A DNA stretch of 6,302 bases from CAUZFZ01 sp963579025 (lineage in GTDB: Bacteria > Planctomycetota > Planctomycetia > Planctomycetales > Planctomycetaceae): positions 1 to 6,302 of the forward strand of contig CAUZFZ010000298.1 of the NCBI GenBank assembly GCA_963579025.1, read 5' to 3'. Made by a program: the position numbers and the translations under genes. Position 1 is the first letter of the stretch. Every line of letters starts with the position of its first letter. Shown in pieces: positions 1 through 6,302 of this stretch. The notes beneath the pieces were generated by a model. The model made no database searches. It saw nothing but the letters and a program-made list of their open reading frames with translations, and had not been told where the DNA came from.

Positions 1-66
1 TGGCAATCGAGCGACATTGAAGACAGCGTGCCATTCAATCAGCCGCGGCGCAAGACGAATCAATGA
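1..66 (+). CDS. possible C-terminal tail of a gene entering from the left edge (partial)
   Basis: Frame 1 of the plus strand is open from the first base to a TGA at 64-66. It encodes about 21 polar residues beginning WQSSDIEDSV and ending RRKTNQ. If real, it is the last part of a gene that converges on the minus-strand gene ending at 79, with a 12-nt gap. The piece is too short to assign a family. A competing possibility is a minus-strand gene starting near a TTG at 61-63 and running off the left edge, because that frame is open too. Only flanking sequence can settle it. Confidence 0.33.
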   Translation, partial: WQSSDIEDSVPFNQPRRKTNQ

Positions 67-78
67 CGATTCGGCTGC

Positions 79-477
79 TCAAGCATCGAGTCGCGTCCAC
101 GTCGTGCGGTTGCCGTAGAGTTCCACGATGACCGCCGCGTTTCCTGGGTCTTCAAAATCGAAGACCGACCGGTGGTACTCCCCGACGAACAGGCTGATCC
201 ACACATCGACAATGAACCGATCGTCGATGATCGCGAAATCGTGACCGCCGCAGCCATCCGCGGCCTTCGTGTCCGGGTTGTCGAGGACTGAGTACCCCCA
301 CACCACTCCACGTCCCAGGATTTCGACTACCCGTCTTGCACAGTTCGTGCAGATGGCCATTGCCGAACCGTCTGGGAAGACGGCACCGCTGTCCTTGCTT
401 TCGATCACGCCGAGAAGTTCTTCGGTACCGATCAGCGCTTCCAGACTCTCTACGGTGAATCTCCGATTTCGGTCCAC
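79..477 (-). CDS. hypothetical 132-aa protein with a Cys...His...Asp arrangement
   Basis: The GTG start at 475-477 is preceded by CAGGA (minus strand, 486-490) at 8-nt spacing, and no ATG or GTG lies further upstream in frame for some distance, so this start is reasonable. Third codon positions are strongly GC-biased, which supports a real gene. I do not recognise the family. Visible features are two cysteines in ICTNC (C43, C46) at the start of a likely helix. After them come a GGHDF motif (H79) in a predicted strand and a second strand RFIVDVW (D91). Cys at a helix start followed by His and Asp on adjacent strands recalls the order in papain-like and transglutaminase-like folds, but this is only pattern-based inference; structural or metal-binding cysteines are equally possible. 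There is no signal peptide or membrane segment, so it is probably cytoplasmic. It is divergent from the small gene at 570. Confidence 0.8.
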   Translation of the reverse strand: MDRNRRFTVESLEALIGTEELLGVIESKDSGAVFPDGSAMAICTNCARRVVEILGRGVVWGYSVLDNPDTKAADGCGGHDFAIIDDRFIVDVWISLFVGEYHRSVFDFEDPGNAAVIVELYGNRTTWTRLDA

Positions 478-485
478 GACGACTA

Positions 486-490
486 TCCTG
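486..490 (-). promoter_or_regulatory. ribosome binding site supporting the GTG start at 477
   Basis: On the minus strand CAGGA lies 8 nt before the GTG codon. It is one of the few recognisable Shine-Dalgarno sequences in the window and is the main reason for accepting a GTG start for the 132-aa protein. Confidence 0.55.
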
Positions 491-569
491 CCGGCACCTG
501 TCCCGATTGCGCAAGCGGTAATTGATCCAAAAGTTTGCGCTCGCCGGCCGGATGCGGCATTTTCGGCTC

Positions 570-872
570 ATGACAGATTCGGACTTCATTCCGCTTGAGC
601 AACTTGTTTCGGCCCGCGACCTGCCGCCTGAAAAGCAGGCAGAATGTCTGCTGTCGGTTATCGATGCGATGATCGAGTGTCTGTACAGTCCGCCCGACAA
701 GCCGGTTGATGCGGCTCTGTCGACTTCCGATGCGCGTCAGGTTTTTCGCCAGTGTTCTGAATCCCTGTGCCGACCGCTTTCGAAGGATGAAACCAGAGAG
801 TTGCTGGAACTGACGATCATTGGCCTGTGCGAGAAACTGACAGGCCATGCAGCTGACGACGATGCTGATTGA
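570..872 (+). CDS. small acidic hypothetical protein (100 aa)
   Basis: I do not recognise the family. The reading frame is open from a TTG at 522, with ATGs at 552 and 570. I chose 570 because the residues between 522 and 570 look basic and unlike the rest, while MTDSDFIPLE begins a typical acidic cytoplasmic protein. The ribosome site is weak at every candidate, so 552 remains possible. The protein is mostly predicted helix, with five cysteines (C26, C37, C52, C57, C87) not in a CxxC pattern, and it ends in an acidic tail HAADDDAD. There is no signal peptide or membrane segment. Codon use looks like real coding sequence. It is divergent from the 132-aa gene (92-nt gap) and lies 136 nt upstream of the recombinase, which has its own likely promoter, so co-transcription is possible but not required. 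Confidence 0.65.
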   Translation: MTDSDFIPLEQLVSARDLPPEKQAECLLSVIDAMIECLYSPPDKPVDAALSTSDARQVFRQCSESLCRPLSKDETRELLELTIIGLCEKLTGHAADDDAD

Positions 873-967
873 ATCGCTCCGATCCTGACAAGCGCATGCC
901 GAACGCGCAGCCAGCGATGTCGGCAACTCGCCAGCACCCAAGCAGGGGACTGGTCGATCGAGGTTTC

Positions 968-973
968 TATAAT
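968..973 (+). promoter_or_regulatory. candidate -10 element upstream of the Xer recombinase gene
   Basis: A perfect TATAAT occurs in the gap between the small acidic gene and the recombinase. A -35 match is poor: GGGACT at 946-951 with a 16-nt spacer is the best I see. Transcription would start near 980, giving a leader of about 30 nt to the GTG at 1009 or 40 nt to the ATG at 1021. The call rests on the -10 box and its position only. Confidence 0.45.
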
Positions 974-1008
974 GCAACTTATGGACGGTCAGATCTGGCT
1001 GCTGTATT

Positions 1009-1977
1009 GTGTCGGCGTTCATGGCAGAGCCACTCACGCCGCTTCAGCAGGCAATCAACCGCTACCTCGCGTACCTGCAGTCCGAGGAGAACAAGGCGTC
1101 ATTGACGATAGCAAGCTACGAAGCGTCGCTCCGAGCGATTGAAGAGCTGCTCGGTGTCACCGATCCGCTGCAGATCGACAAAGACACCGTCCGGCACCTG
1201 AAACGCCAGCTTCACGAGTACCGGACGGAGCGCGGCCGAGAGCTTTCCGTCAACACTCGAAACCACCATCTCACGGTGCTTCGCACTTTTTTGCGGTATC
1301 TGACCGTGGAAGAGGAACTGGATGTTCTTCCACCCGACCGTATTCGACGGCTCACCGAACGACCGCGAAAGATCACAGTCCTTTCAAGCGACGATCTGAG
1401 TCGGCTTCTTTCGATGCCGGATACATCAACGCGACTCGGGAAGCGAGACAAGGCCATCCTCGATCTCTTCTTCTCAACCGGCCTGCGGCTTTCAGAACTT
1501 CGTGCGCTGAATCGGACAGACATCAATCTCAAAACTCGCGAAATCCCCGTTCGCGGAAAACGCGGACGCTTGCGCGTCGTCTTCCTTTCAGACGCCGCCG
1601 CAGATTCGCTTGACAGATACCTGGAAAGCAGGCTGGATCATCTCACTCCCCTCTTCATTCGAACTCCTAACCGTGTGCAGAACGCCATGCCGCCGGGCGA
1701 AGAATTCCGACTGTCGGTCGTCTCCATTCGCGATATGGTCAAGAAGTATGCCGCGAAGGCCGGCATCGCCGTCTCTCCTTCTCCACACACGCTGCGACAC
1801 TGTTTTGCAACAGAGATGCTTCGCAACGGTGCTGACCTGCGTTCCATCCAGGAACTCCTCGGCCACAGCGACCTCTCGACCACGCAAATATACACGCATG
1901 TAACGAACCGCGATCTGAGAGCTGTCCACAGGATGTATCATCCCAGAGAGCGCAGAATCAACCATGAGAGTACCTGA
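1009..1977 (+). CDS. Xer-type tyrosine recombinase/integrase
   Basis: This is a site-specific recombinase of the tyrosine family, which breaks and rejoins DNA through a covalent 3'-phosphotyrosine intermediate. Family members XerC/XerD resolve chromosome dimers at dif sites. Residues about 8-105 form the SAM-like core-binding domain (PLQQAINRYL...LRTFLRYL). Residues about 120-310 form the catalytic domain. All six catalytic positions are present: R160 in STGLRLSEL, K184 in VRGKRGR, H260 and R263 in PHTLRHCF, H286 in LLGHSDLS, and Y295 in IYTHVTN. The 322-aa length is close to the usual ~300. The C-terminus (THVTNRDLRAVHRMYHPR) resembles housekeeping Xer proteins more than phage integrases, and no att-like repeats or mobile genes are nearby. 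The start is either GTG 1009 or ATG 1021 (MAEPLTPLQQ); a TAA at 970-972 blocks any longer version and neither has a clear ribosome site. I cannot tell XerC from XerD, so no symbol is given. Confidence 0.95.
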   Translation: MSAFMAEPLTPLQQAINRYLAYLQSEENKASLTIASYEASLRAIEELLGVTDPLQIDKDTVRHLKRQLHEYRTERGRELSVNTRNHHLTVLRTFLRYLTVEEELDVLPPDRIRRLTERPRKITVLSSDDLSRLLSMPDTSTRLGKRDKAILDLFFSTGLRLSELRALNRTDINLKTREIPVRGKRGRLRVVFLSDAAADSLDRYLESRLDHLTPLFIRTPNRVQNAMPPGEEFRLSVVSIRDMVKKYAAKAGIAVSPSPHTLRHCFATEMLRNGADLRSIQELLGHSDLSTTQIYTHVTNRDLRAVHRMYHPRERRINHEST

Positions 1978-1982
1978 CTGCT

Positions 1983-1996
1983 TACCGGCGCCGGTA
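1983..1996. repeat. perfect 14-bp GC-rich palindrome just after the recombinase stop
   Basis: TACCGGCGCCGGTA reads the same on both strands and begins 6 nt after the TGA of the recombinase gene. It has no loop and no following T-tract, so it is not a classical intrinsic terminator. It could be a protein-binding site or chance. Confidence 0.6.
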
Positions 1997-2172
1997 TTGA
2001 TCGAGTCCTGCATATTTGGCCCGGTTTGGTCTTGTGAAATTGTGCAGCTCTATTGGCCGTACTCCGTTCAATGATCAACGCAGAACTCAGCAAATCGCGT
2101 AAAGTGGTACCCATGGCCTGCAGGATTTCAGATTGGAACGACCGCTTGGGGTTACAAGTCACAAAAAAGTGA

Positions 2173-2201
2173 TTGCGCCACGGGCGGCAGTACTGTACAA
2201 T
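2173..2201 (+). promoter_or_regulatory. candidate sigma70-type promoter of the 288-aa orphan gene
   Basis: TTGCGC (2173-2178) and TACAAT (2196-2201) are separated by exactly 17 nt; the -10 matches the consensus at 5 of 6 positions and the -35 at 3 of 6. The region from about 2191 to 2228 is clearly more AT-rich than its surroundings. Transcription would start near 2208, leaving a leader of about 20 nt with no Shine-Dalgarno sequence before the ATG at 2229. The -10 box is half of a perfect palindrome described separately, which suggests repression at this site. Confidence 0.5.
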
Positions 2202-2209
2202 ATATTGTA
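2196..2209. promoter_or_regulatory. perfect 14-bp palindrome, candidate operator over the -10 box
   Basis: TACAATATATTGTA is a perfect inverted repeat whose left half is the -10 element of the promoter above. A dimeric repressor bound here would block RNA polymerase, so an operator is the simplest reading. The regulator is not identifiable from the window; the downstream gene shows no obvious helix-turn-helix. An accidental palindrome in AT-rich promoter DNA cannot be excluded. Confidence 0.45.
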
Positions 2210-2228
2210 ACACTTACCATTAATACAT

Positions 2229-3095
2229 ATGGAATCACGACTTATACGGTTTCGGGACGCAGCAGCAGCTTCACCGGAATCCCAAAGGAAACAGACTCAA
2301 CCTGCAGGTCGCAGCGAGAATTCTCCCGAGCGTTCGAAGGCCCGCAGACAACTTCAGGAAGCGCGGCTCTTGCTGCAGCAGAACCGTGATCAGCTAGAGA
2401 CACGTCTCGCGTCAGTTGCTGCAGAGTTTCTGAGCCTGGATAAAAAAGAGTCGGAGCTGCGGCTCGTGGAACTGAAGTCCGTCAAAGCCTGTCATCAGGA
2501 TCCGGTTGTACGTGAACTCAACATCCAGTATGCCAATGGCGGTCGTCGAGTGCGCAACTATATCTCACGGCGGTTGGCCGAAATGTGCGACGGGGCCTGC
2601 CATGGGCGCCCGATCCAGGCGGTATTGTTCCGGCAGTTGTTCAGGGTCTGCCCGCGCGATCTCCACATGAACGGCGGCAAGTCCCCGCGAACGGAAGCGG
2701 AGTTCCGACAGTCTCTTGCAGCGACCGGTCTGATCACACTCGGAATCGACGAGCAATCAGACCAGGAAGTGGAGATTGTGGCGACCGAACTGATGGATTC
2801 GCTGAAATCTCAATTGGCACTTCTGGCCGGAAAGAGTGGTGTACTGACGCGACTTGTTGCACGCCGTGAAACAGACGCTCAGCTCATTGAGCAGGCTCTT
2901 GAATCTCAGGAGTTTTACTCACACGAGTCGATCGATGTGCTTCGCTGGATGCATGACCGAATGCTTGTCGAGGATAATGCAAAACTGGCCAATTCAATTG
3001 TCAGCAAAGTTTCGAGAGTCGTGAGTGAGTGCTTTGGTTCTGCCGATTCCTCGACCCGGCAGGCCATTGCCCGATCGGTTCTGGCCGTTCGCTGA
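2229..3095 (+). CDS. hypothetical 288-aa protein with N-terminal coiled coil
   Basis: I do not recognise the family. The ATG at 2229 follows an AT-rich promoter region and lacks a ribosome site. Residues 1-35 are polar and probably disordered (RKQTQPAGRSENSPERSK). Residues about 36-90 look like a coiled coil or long charged helix (RRQLQEARLLLQQNRDQLET, then EFLSLDKKESELRLVELKSV). The remainder (about 91-288) is predicted mostly helical, with a conserved-looking core around YANGGRRVRNYI, FRQLFRVCPRDLHMNGGKSP and QSLAATGLITLGID. There is no signal peptide or membrane helix, so it is likely cytoplasmic. Nothing points to an enzyme active site. It stands alone: a 251-nt gap separates it from the recombinase and it converges on the SUMF1 gene with 12 nt between stops. 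A structural or scaffold role is possible but unproven. Confidence 0.82.
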   Translation: MESRLIRFRDAAAASPESQRKQTQPAGRSENSPERSKARRQLQEARLLLQQNRDQLETRLASVAAEFLSLDKKESELRLVELKSVKACHQDPVVRELNIQYANGGRRVRNYISRRLAEMCDGACHGRPIQAVLFRQLFRVCPRDLHMNGGKSPRTEAEFRQSLAATGLITLGIDEQSDQEVEIVATELMDSLKSQLALLAGKSGVLTRLVARRETDAQLIEQALESQEFYSHESIDVLRWMHDRMLVEDNAKLANSIVSKVSRVVSECFGSADSSTRQAIARSVLAVR

Positions 3096-3107
3096 GGACT
3101 AATCCGG

Positions 3108-4586
3108 TCAATTGAGTACGCTGGCAAGGACCTTGTAGAACGCCGAATCATCGCCGGTCGTACCGATGTCTTCTGCGGCAGATTCCATCTGATTTGAGTT
3201 CGCCGTCAGCAGCGACGTGTAAAGGTTCAAGACTGTGATGCATCGTCTTCGGTTGTTGTCGTCGGGATGCCATTGCAGAAGATCCCGCTGCCGCGACCCC
3301 CAGCGAGAGAATTCATCTGCTGCAATGTGCGCCGCCCGGTTCTGGATTTGCTCAAACCACTCCGAGTCCAGATCGCCACCGGATACGACCAGACGAAGCC
3401 CAGCAGCCTGATCGGCAGCGAAATCTTTATCGTGAGTGTTTTCCGTCGATACGGATTGAGCATTCCAGATCAGAATTGGCTTCCAGTCTTTAGCCATACT
3501 GTTTCCTCCACTGAGAAATACGTCTCCTTTGTTCAAATAACGCTGGTAGCGCGTACCGCCCTGTTCTGTAAGGTCGAGACCAGTTTGCCACCAACGTGAC
3601 GTTGCAGTGCTGCCCGATTCTGGTGGTGACAAACACCACTCAGACACATTTCCGTGGACGTGTCTTAGTCCCCACGGATTCGCATTGCCGTCAAAAACCT
3701 TCTGTAGGTTATTCAGTTGATAACGATCTTCAGTCGAGAGAATTGAAAACCCACCTGACTCATAGGTGCGCGTGAGTCCAAACGGTATTCGACCGCCGGT
3801 TGCGTTTTCCAGAAAGACGCGCCAGACACCGAGCACGAGCTTGCTATTGTGTCCCGGATCGGCAGAACTCCGACCGGCGTCCAGCAGGATGTTCAGTCCG
3901 GCATCCGGCAGCCAATCTTCATATGTCGGATCTTTAGTGATCTCCAGCAGATCCAGGTAGTTGCTCTTGAGGGATGGATCCATGCCTCCCTGCGCATGTC
4001 CCAGAGAACGGAGAATGCGATTGGAATCATCTGGCCAGAATGCGAAATGACGCCGCATCCTGATGCGTTCCGGTTGAGCGTCTCTGGAGATGATCCCCCG
4101 GCAGGCATACTGCCATTCATTACGGGTCGGCAGGCGAAACTGCACGGACACGATGCTGTCGAAGCTGAGCAGGTAGCAGATCAAACCGGCCTCCCCCAGA
4201 GTCAGGCCGAATACTGGATACTCTTCGGTGCCCTTAGCTGGAAACATCGCTGCGATTTGCGGTGCCGCACCGCGACGTTTAACTTTGCTGAGCGGCGACA
4301 GGTTCTTTTTCTTGTCTAATATCGTCGCTGTACGCTCGACAATTCGTGTGTATTGCTTCTGACTCAGTTCTGCTTCCGCAACCCAGAATCCGTCAATACG
4401 CACGTCCTCTGAAGAATCCAGATACTCAAACGGAGGCTTGTTCTGAACGACCGGAAGTAATCCGGCCGGGCAGTACTGGAACGTGATCCCGTCAAATGAA
4501 CGTGGTTCGGGCCGGTCGTCGCCGAAGCCTGCACGTGGCAGCGTCAGCAATACAGCCAGCCAGAGAATCTGAAAGTGCCGTTTCAT
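3108..4586 (-). CDS. exported SUMF1 / formylglycine-generating-enzyme-like domain protein, probably non-catalytic
   Basis: The 492-aa product starts with a Sec signal peptide (MKRHFQILWLAVLLTLP, likely cleaved near GFG-DD), so it acts outside the cytoplasmic membrane. The ATG at 4586 is preferred over an in-frame GTG at 4619 because AAGAGG lies 5 nt before it and the signal peptide then sits at the N-terminus. The SUMF1 (FGE-sulfatase) fold is shown by FWVAEAELSQKQY (67-79), FRLPTRNEWQYACRG (150-164), WGLRHVHGNVSEWC (305-318), VFLSGGNS (356-363) and AAGLRLV (394-400). Between 165 and 300 there is a long insertion compared with standard members, and about 90 residues follow the domain (403-492). 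True FGE oxidises a sulfatase cysteine or serine using two cysteines after the RGGSW-type motif; here that stretch (MAKDWKPILIWNAQSVS) has none, so catalysis is unlikely and a binding or structural role is inferred. It lies 42 nt downstream of the permease gene and is probably co-transcribed with it. Confidence 0.88.
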   Translation of the reverse strand: MKRHFQILWLAVLLTLPRAGFGDDRPEPRSFDGITFQYCPAGLLPVVQNKPPFEYLDSSEDVRIDGFWVAEAELSQKQYTRIVERTATILDKKKNLSPLSKVKRRGAAPQIAAMFPAKGTEEYPVFGLTLGEAGLICYLLSFDSIVSVQFRLPTRNEWQYACRGIISRDAQPERIRMRRHFAFWPDDSNRILRSLGHAQGGMDPSLKSNYLDLLEITKDPTYEDWLPDAGLNILLDAGRSSADPGHNSKLVLGVWRVFLENATGGRIPFGLTRTYESGGFSILSTEDRYQLNNLQKVFDGNANPWGLRHVHGNVSEWCLSPPESGSTATSRWWQTGLDLTEQGGTRYQRYLNKGDVFLSGGNSMAKDWKPILIWNAQSVSTENTHDKDFAADQAAGLRLVVSGGDLDSEWFEQIQNRAAHIAADEFSRWGSRQRDLLQWHPDDNNRRRCITVLNLYTSLLTANSNQMESAAEDIGTTGDDSAFYKVLASVLN

Positions 4587-4591
4587 CTGAG

Positions 4592-4597
4592 CCTCTT
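4592..4597 (-). promoter_or_regulatory. ribosome binding site deciding the start of the SUMF1-domain gene
   Basis: AAGAGG on the minus strand ends 5 nt before the ATG at 4584-4586. It decides between this ATG and the in-frame GTG at 4617-4619, which would put 11 extra polar residues in front of the signal peptide. Confidence 0.6.
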
Positions 4598-4628
4598 TTC
4601 TGCTGAATTGAATTGCCACGGTGCGTCG

Positions 4629-6302
4629 CTACTGAAACCGTCCTTCGATCACGGAATCTACGGGATCCTGACGAATCGCGCGCCAGGCCGGCAGCACAGC
4701 CCCTGTGCTACAGCAGACAACACTTGCACCAACGACCGCCAGACAGTCGTTCATGTGCATGACCGCCGAAGCCGTTGGCTTGATGAAACGCAGACTCTCC
4801 GGAACAACGGTAATGGCCTCCTGTGGTATGCCCAATAGTCTGGCGATTGCGAATGCCATCGCCACAGAGACACCGCCACCCATGAGTCCAATCAGGGCGG
4901 CCCGGAGGCAGACAAAAGAGAACAGACCAAACCGGGATGCACCAATAATCCTGAGGATCCCGATCATGTTTCGTTTGCGATCCGTTGATTCGACAAGGAC
5001 GCTCACAACTGTAAACACGCCGAATGAGAAGACAGATGCTCCCACAATCAGGACCAGCAACCGAAGCGCGGCATCCTGCGACTGAATCTCTTCGATTCGC
5101 GTGTTTTGCGACTGGAAACCGTAACCGAGTTCGCTGGCGCGGCGCACGATGCCGGGGACGTCATCGATGGTCAGGCCGTAGAGTCTCATTTCTTCATACG
5201 ACGGTGCGGGTGGGACCGGAACAAAGGCATGGATGCCACGGTCGAAACACACTTCGCCACGTTTTGCCGCCTCAATTTGCGCGAGAAGACTCGCGGGGAC
5301 GACTCTGACGGGCAGCGAAACGCGTCGGTCGACGTCACGGCTGGCAGAAGCTCGCTGAAGGTCCACATTCTCGTCGCCATTGGCAACAGACACGGCCAGC
5401 GAAATAATAGAACCGTCGCCCAGCTCAAGCCGTGCGTCTGTCGGGAGTCCATCGGCGTCAGGACTCATGACCACCTGAAGGGGATCCGAACCGGTCTCGA
5501 AGACCTCTCTGCACAGCATGTCGCGAAACCACTCACTGTACAGGGGCAGGCTCAGTCCCGTCAGCAGCATTGTCTCACCGTTCAACTTCGCCTCCACGGG
5601 CTCGCACCAGGGAAGGACGATATCTCCGGCCGGCGTTTTGCGAGCGATTGACTCCGGAGTCTCGGCTACTGGAATAACACCCTCGTCCCGTGGACCGGGT
5701 TTCCAGATTCGGTGAATCGACAGCTGATCGCCGGCTCCTGGCTTCAAGAGATCCGAGAGCGTTTGCAGCTGAGCAAGGTCGACTGGCTCAACCAGAAATC
5801 CACGGCGAGTCAGCAGGCGAATATCAGCCTCAGTGAGTGGATCAATGATCTCGGTCACAACCAGAAACGTTGGATACCTGGGTGGCGGCGTTCGTAGAAG
5901 CGGCGACCAGTTCCACTCCGAAACGCCGCCACCGCGCTGCCAGGTGACAACCCGGTCCAGAGTTCGGCAGTCAACGAACCCCACGCGACTGCTGGAGTCA
6001 CCCGGGATGATGGCGTTGACCTCCAGCGTGACGTCGGCCATTTCCGATCCGGCACTGCGTCTGACTGAGAGAGTCACGATCTCATTCACGGCAACACCAA
6101 GCTCTTCGGCGAGATGGCGGTTGAGAATCAGCGAGCGGGCGTCAGGGGTGAGCACGTCGGCATTGTGTGCACGAAGTATCGGATCGCCGGCAGCGGAGGA
6201 AATCAGATCGACCCCGCCCACAGACCGTGGAGTGTTCTGGCCTCTGGAAGTGAGTGTACAGCCACGGATGGTGACTTCGGGGATTGCCAGCTCGACGCGT
6301 CC
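4629..6302 (-). CDS. MacB/FtsX-type ABC transporter permease (5' end outside window)
   Basis: The frame is open to the last base, so the N-terminus is missing. A GTG at 6219-6221 lies inside the gene and is probably not its start, since 27 in-frame codons precede it without a stop. The 557 visible residues comprise a large extracytoplasmic region resembling the MacB periplasmic core (SLILNRHLAEELGVAVNEIV, near fragment residues 57-76). An FtsX domain with three membrane helices follows, at about fragment residues 412-438, 461-490 and 518-540. The cytoplasmic loop RKRNMIGILRIIGAS and the C-terminal PAWRAIRQDPVDSVI are typical of this family. The first membrane helix expected in four-helix members would lie in the missing part. 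Members couple to a cytoplasmic ATPase and work by mechanotransmission rather than forming a channel, moving or releasing lipoproteins, peptides or envelope substrates. The extracytoplasmic part is long and divergent, so the substrate cannot be named. It ends 42 nt before the SUMF1-domain gene, likely the same operon. Confidence 0.9.
   Translation of the reverse strand, partial: GRVELAIPEVTIRGCTLTSRGQNTPRSVGGVDLISSAAGDPILRAHNADVLTPDARSLILNRHLAEELGVAVNEIVTLSVRRSAGSEMADVTLEVNAIIPGDSSSRVGFVDCRTLDRVVTWQRGGGVSEWNWSPLLRTPPPRYPTFLVVTEIIDPLTEADIRLLTRRGFLVEPVDLAQLQTLSDLLKPGAGDQLSIHRIWKPGPRDEGVIPVAETPESIARKTPAGDIVLPWCEPVEAKLNGETMLLTGLSLPLYSEWFRDMLCREVFETGSDPLQVVMSPDADGLPTDARLELGDGSIISLAVSVANGDENVDLQRASASRDVDRRVSLPVRVVPASLLAQIEAAKRGEVCFDRGIHAFVPVPPAPSYEEMRLYGLTIDDVPGIVRRASELGYGFQSQNTRIEEIQSQDAALRLLVLIVGASVFSFGVFTVVSVLVESTDRKRNMIGILRIIGASRFGLFSFVCLRAALIGLMGGGVSVAMAFAIARLLGIPQEAITVVPESLRFIKPTASAVMHMNDCLAVVGASVVCCSTGAVLPAWRAIRQDPVDSVIEGRFQ

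Noticed and set aside
507..540. TTGCGC repeated twice, 28 nt apart, in the divergent gap
   Set aside because: The six-base copies are short, one sits within a simple 8-bp palindrome, and no matching -10 boxes support a regulatory site.
483..1037. Long minus-strand open frame (184 aa)
   Set aside because: It lies antisense to the small acidic gene and the start of the recombinase. Its composition (many R, Q and L with no domain signature) is that of a shadow frame.
2071..2172. 33-codon micro-ORF on the plus strand between the recombinase and the orphan gene
   Set aside because: It has no ribosome site or promoter and no recognisable product. It could be a leftover of a dispersed intergenic repeat, but nothing in this window shows a second copy.
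2196..2209. Possible dif-like Xer recombination site
   Set aside because: Xer sites have two 11-bp half-sites separated by about 6 bp. This palindrome is continuous to its centre and overlaps a promoter, so an operator fits better.
1938..2213. 91-codon minus-strand open frame across the intergenic gap
   Set aside because: It overlaps the recombinase 3' end and starts inside the promoter palindrome region, with no ribosome site and no domain signature.
3060..3140. Bidirectional terminator between the convergent genes
   Set aside because: Only 12 nt separate the stop codons, and I see no stem longer than 3-4 bp and no T-tract on either strand.
3849..4319. 156-codon plus-strand open frame
   Set aside because: It is antisense to the SUMF1-domain gene, whose motifs and signal peptide fix the coding strand.
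5106..5651. 181-codon plus-strand open frame
   Set aside because: It is antisense to the permease gene, whose family signatures and membrane helices are clear on the minus strand.

Overview
The window looks like a piece of a bacterial chromosome of moderately high GC, most likely from the Planctomycetota. This is an inference. It rests on a secreted SUMF1 (formylglycine-generating-enzyme-like) protein beside a MacB-type permease, several lineage-restricted hypothetical genes and frequently weak Shine-Dalgarno signals. There is no rRNA, tRNA, CRISPR array, transposase or phage gene.

Left part (1-1977): a possible 3' tail of a plus-strand gene (1-66) converges on a minus-strand 132-aa protein (79-477). 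That protein has a Cys...His...Asp arrangement and no family I recognise. Divergent from it is a small acidic, Cys-containing hypothetical protein (570-872). Next comes an intact Xer-type tyrosine recombinase (about 1009-1977) with all six catalytic positions, preceded by a perfect TATAAT box.

Middle (1978-3095): a 251-nt intergenic gap holds two different perfect 14-bp palindromes. One lies just after the recombinase stop. The other overlaps the -10 element of a good-looking promoter for the next gene, a 288-aa orphan protein with a predicted N-terminal coiled coil.

Right part (3108-6302, minus strand): a two-gene unit read toward lower coordinates. The upstream gene is a MacB/FtsX-type ABC-transporter permease whose 5' end lies beyond the window. 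Forty-two bases downstream is an exported SUMF1-domain protein that keeps the fold signatures but seems to lack the catalytic cysteine pair, so it is probably a non-catalytic (binding or structural) member. The pair may form part of an envelope transport or processing system; the ATPase and any other partners would lie outside the window. The unit converges on the 288-aa gene with only 12 nt between the stops.

I see no clear new defence or mobile system. The best leads are the permease/SUMF1 pair and the palindrome-controlled orphan gene.
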